This document shows, piece after piece, positions 61,562-64,000 of a stretch of DNA of 64,000 nucleotides. The stretch spans positions 85,633 through 149,632 of the forward strand of contig MNQT01000027.1 in NCBI GenBank assembly GCA_001915575.1, given 5' to 3'. The translations under genes were made by a program, and so were the position numbers. Positions within the stretch are counted from its first letter, which is position 1; each line of letters begins with the position of its first letter. Below the pieces are notes generated by a model. The model was not told the origin of the DNA and made no database searches. It was given only the letters and a program-made list of their open reading frames with translations. The stretch comes from Bacteroides sp. CAG:1060_57_27. Lineage in GTDB: Bacteria; Bacteroidota; Bacteroidia; Bacteroidales; UBA932.

Positions 61562-63502
61562 ATGCAGGATTTCGGATTCGTCAGGATCGCGGCCGCGATG
61601 CCGCACGTCCATGTCGCTGACTGCAGGGCGAACGCCCGCGAGACGGTCGCGCTTGCAAGAGAACTGAGCAGCCGCGGAGCCGGCATAATAGCATTTCCGG
61701 AGCTCGGCGTCACGGGCTACACCTGCGCCGACCTGTTCGGGCAGGGAGTGCTGACAAGGGACGCGGAGGCCGCCGTAGCCGGCATTCTGGAGGAGACTTC
61801 GGATCTGCCTGCGGTCCTCGTCTTCGGCGCGCCGGTAAGATTCAGGGGCAGGCTCTTCAACTGTGCCGTAGCCTCCTGCCGCGGGAAAATACTCGGAATA
61901 GTTCCCAAGACCTACCTTGCCGGCAGCGCGGAGTTCTACGAGCCCCGCTGGTTCGAGTCCGCGAGGGTGCTGCCTCCCGAAGGCGCGGACATAGACTACG
62001 CCGGACAGAAGGACATCCCCTTCAAGGCAAACCAGCTGTTCCGTTCGGAAGACGGCTCCCTGACCTTCGCCGTCGAGATATGCCAGGACCTCTGGGCCCC
62101 GGTTCCTCCCTGCTCCTTCGCCGCGCTCGCCGGAGCGCAGCTCATAGTCAACCTCTCCGCGAGCAACGAGGTGCTCCTCAAGCACGAATACCGAAAGTCC
62201 CTTGTAAGCGCGACATCATCCCGCCTTTTCTGCGCCTACCTCTACTGTTCGTGCGGCTACGGAGAGTCGACGCAGGACCTCGTGTGGGCCGGTTCCTCGC
62301 TTATCTGCGAATACGGCAGCATCCTTGCCGAGAGCGAGCGCTTCAAGACAGGTTCCGGCCATATCATGGCGGACATCGATGTCGAGAAGCTGGAGGCCCT
62401 GCGCACCAAGGAGCACGCCTTCCGCCTGGAGGCTCCCCGCCCCGCCTTCAGCACGGTGACTTTCCCCGCCCCGCCGGCCGCGGATTTCGGATCCGTACTG
62501 CTGCGCCGCATAGACCCCCGTCCGTTCGTACCTTCCGACAGGCCGGAGGAACTCGACCTCAGGTGCCGCGAGATAATATCTTCGCAGGTGGCCGGGCTCG
62601 CGACGAGGCTCGACCACATCCGCTGCCGCAAGGCAGTCATAGGCGTCTCCGGAGGGCTCGACTCGACCCTCGCGCTGCTCGTCACGGTGCTCGCGTTCGA
62701 CACCCTCGGCATCCCGAGGGACAATGTGCTCGGGATTACGATGCCGGGATTCGGCACCACGAAACGCACCCACGACAACTCCACGGCGCTGATGTCGCTG
62801 CTCGGGGTAAGCTCGCGGGAGATTTCGATCGTCCCTGCCGTGAGGCAGCATTTCAGCGACATAGGGCAGGACGAATCCGTACACGACCTCAGTTACGAGA
62901 ACAGCCAGGCGCGCGAACGCACGCAGCTCCTCATGGACATCGCGGGAAAGGAGGGAGGCATAGTGATAGGTACGGGAGACCTCTCGGAGCTCGCGCTCGG
63001 CTGGTGCACCTACAACGGCGACCACATGTCGATGTACGCGGTGAACGTGAGCATACCCAAGACCCTGGTCAAGACCCTCGTGCTCTGGGCCGCCGACAAC
63101 CGTTTCAAGGACAATCCAGAGGCCGCCTCGGTGTTGCGCGACATCGCCGACACGCCTATCAGCCCGGAACTGATACCGGCAGACGAAAACGGGCAGATAA
63201 GCCAGAGGACAGAAGACCTCATCGGGCCCTACGAACTGCACGATTTCTTCCTCTACAACTTCTTCCGCTGGGGTTACGGTCCAGAGAAACTGCTCTTCCT
63301 CGCCCGCAAGGCCTTCGGCGGCAGCTACGACGAGGCTACGCTCAGGAAGTGGCTCGGAAATTTTATGAAACGCTTCTTTTCCCAGCAGTTCAAACGCTCC
63401 TGTATCCCCGACGGGCCCAAGGTAGGTTCCGTGTCGCTCTCGCCGAGAGGAGACTGGAGGATGCCGTCAGATATCGCCTGCCCCTGGAAGACGGATATAT
63501 AA
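61562..63502 (+). CDS. nadE: Glutamine-dependent NAD+ synthetase NadE
   Basis: 646 residues. N-terminal nitrilase-type glutaminase domain (about 1-290): Glu in IIAFPELGVTGYTC, Lys in IVPKTYLAG and the nucleophilic Cys in FAVEICQDLWAP. C-terminal synthetase domain with the ATP P-loop VIGVSGGLDSTLALLV near 360, TMPGFGTTKRTHDNS, GTGDLSELALGWCTYNGDHM and KRSCIPDGPKVGSVSLSPRG at the end. Converts nicotinic acid adenine dinucleotide to NAD using glutamine as nitrogen donor. Divergent from glnN, which supplies glutamine. Confidence 0.96.
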   Translation: MQDFGFVRIAAAMPHVHVADCRANARETVALARELSSRGAGIIAFPELGVTGYTCADLFGQGVLTRDAEAAVAGILEETSDLPAVLVFGAPVRFRGRLFNCAVASCRGKILGIVPKTYLAGSAEFYEPRWFESARVLPPEGADIDYAGQKDIPFKANQLFRSEDGSLTFAVEICQDLWAPVPPCSFAALAGAQLIVNLSASNEVLLKHEYRKSLVSATSSRLFCAYLYCSCGYGESTQDLVWAGSSLICEYGSILAESERFKTGSGHIMADIDVEKLEALRTKEHAFRLEAPRPAFSTVTFPAPPAADFGSVLLRRIDPRPFVPSDRPEELDLRCREIISSQVAGLATRLDHIRCRKAVIGVSGGLDSTLALLVTVLAFDTLGIPRDNVLGITMPGFGTTKRTHDNSTALMSLLGVSSREISIVPAVRQHFSDIGQDESVHDLSYENSQARERTQLLMDIAGKEGGIVIGTGDLSELALGWCTYNGDHMSMYAVNVSIPKTLVKTLVLWAADNRFKDNPEAASVLRDIADTPISPELIPADENGQISQRTEDLIGPYELHDFFLYNFFRWGYGPEKLLFLARKAFGGSYDEATLRKWLGNFMKRFFSQQFKRSCIPDGPKVGSVSLSPRGDWRMPSDIACPWKTDI

Positions 63503-63695
63503 CGGCCTGTGCCCGCAGGACAGCCCCCTGCATACTATGCTACGCAGCCTTATGACCTGCCTCTGATATATGCCTGCGGGAGACATAAAACCCGGGGAAC
63601 AGTCTCCCGCAGGCATATACCAGAGGCTGTCCGCATTCTGCCGTTCCAAGGCAGGCATTGACAGACAGGGGCTGCCCTGCGGACACGGGCCGTTA
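63500..63695. repeat. Long imperfect palindrome between nadE and lysA
   Basis: Outer arms 63500-63530 and 63666-63695, and inner arms 63559-63584 and 63602-63627 (26 bases, one mismatch), around a 17-base loop. The left half begins on the nadE stop codon and the structure fills the intergenic gap before lysA. It could act as a bidirectional terminator, or be an inserted palindromic element. Confidence 0.75.
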
Positions 63696-63716
63696 CATCA
63701 GCCGGAGAATTGGGGT

Positions 63717-64000
63717 TCAGTCGAAATATGCCTTCGGAATCGGGCGGCAGTTATACCCGCTGGCCATAGACTCGCCGTACGCGCCGGCGCTGCGTATCGC
63801 CACGAGGTCTCCCCTGCGGCATTCGTTGAGCATCGCCCCCTTCAGGAACACGTCGGAACTCTCGCACACGGGGCCCACCACGTCGTAGACCTCCTCGGAT
63901 CCGTCGGAAGATATGTTTTCTATCCTGTGGTAGGCCTTGTACAGCGCCGGCCTTATCAGGTCGGTCATTCCGGCGTCAAGTATCGCGAAACGCCGCGTGG
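63717..64000 (-). CDS. lysA: Diaminopimelate decarboxylase LysA, C-terminal part (cut by window end)
   Basis: At least 94 residues; the frame stays open through the window end on the minus strand, so the gene starts beyond it. The visible part RRFAILDAGMTDLIRPALYKAYHRI, VVGPVCESSDVFLKGAMLNE and RSAGAYGESMASGYNCRPIP (split) matches the end of LysA: GPVCESSD is the PLP-dimer site with the catalytic Cys, and GAYGxSMxSxYNxRP is the terminal signature. Converts meso-diaminopimelate to lysine. Convergent with nadE. Confidence 0.93.
   Translation of the reverse strand, partial: TRRFAILDAGMTDLIRPALYKAYHRIENISSDGSEEVYDVVGPVCESSDVFLKGAMLNECRRGDLVAIRSAGAYGESMASGYNCRPIPKAYFD

Noticed and set aside
1..64000. 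CRISPR arrays, insertion sequences, integrases
   Set aside because: No regularly spaced direct repeats, and no transposase or recombinase motifs found on either strand.

Overview
The window looks like chromosome of a GC-rich member of the Bacteroidales, with Alistipes/Rikenellaceae as the best guess. Support: many promoters carry the Bacteroidetes -7 box TAnnTTTG; the genes include type III glutamine synthetase GlnN, a parA-parB-DUF5683-lytic transglycosylase cluster and an NlpE-like lipoprotein; and a cysteate-synthase-like gene suggests sulfonolipid synthesis. Genus is an inference; there is no rRNA in the window.

Layout. 0.1-15.3 kb is GC-rich core: rlmD, a cysteate-synthase-like PLP enzyme, two small outer-membrane proteins, a GNAT acyltransferase, rarA, an aldehyde dehydrogenase, the partition/cell-wall operon parA-parB-DUF5683-mltD, a lipid kinase, and obgE with a PAP2 phosphatase. 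From about 15.4 to 32.5 kb the base composition drops sharply: this is a defence island without a visible integrase. Its left half is a rightward array: XRE repressor, DUF1016 nuclease, caspase-like protease, OLD-type ATPase/TOPRIM nuclease and UvrD-like helicase (the last two Gabija-like). Its right half is a leftward four-gene restriction-modification cluster: SNF2 helicase, DUF4391, type III Mod, type III Res. A strong shared terminator separates the halves. 32.6-38.5 kb holds lipoproteins, a membrane protein, a metallo-hydrolase, glycerate kinase, a ProX-type deacylase and an alcohol dehydrogenase fused to an AlaX-like editing domain. 38.5-49.8 kb has a calcium-type P-ATPase, an AraC regulator, murF, dut, an LptF/G permease, tgt, a nucleoside transporter and a GNAT-membrane fusion. 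50-51.2 kb is an AT-richer ATPase gene. 51.3-56.6 kb is a polyamine uptake operon headed by an outer-membrane barrel gene. The end carries a PatB-like aminotransferase, tRNA-Phe, thiL, glnN, nadE and the 3' end of lysA.

Most notable: (1) glnN is preceded by an apparent attenuator: a 27-codon leader frame containing seven glutamine codons, followed by an intrinsic terminator just before the gene; (2) a caspase gene sits in one array with a Gabija-like pair; (3) two near-identical 61-bp palindromic elements are inserted in frame in the SNF2 helicase gene, with compensatory stem changes; (4) several mRNAs seem to begin with a stem-loop at a fixed distance (13 nt) from the -7 box. All comparisons are by eye; no database search, folding program or alignment was run.
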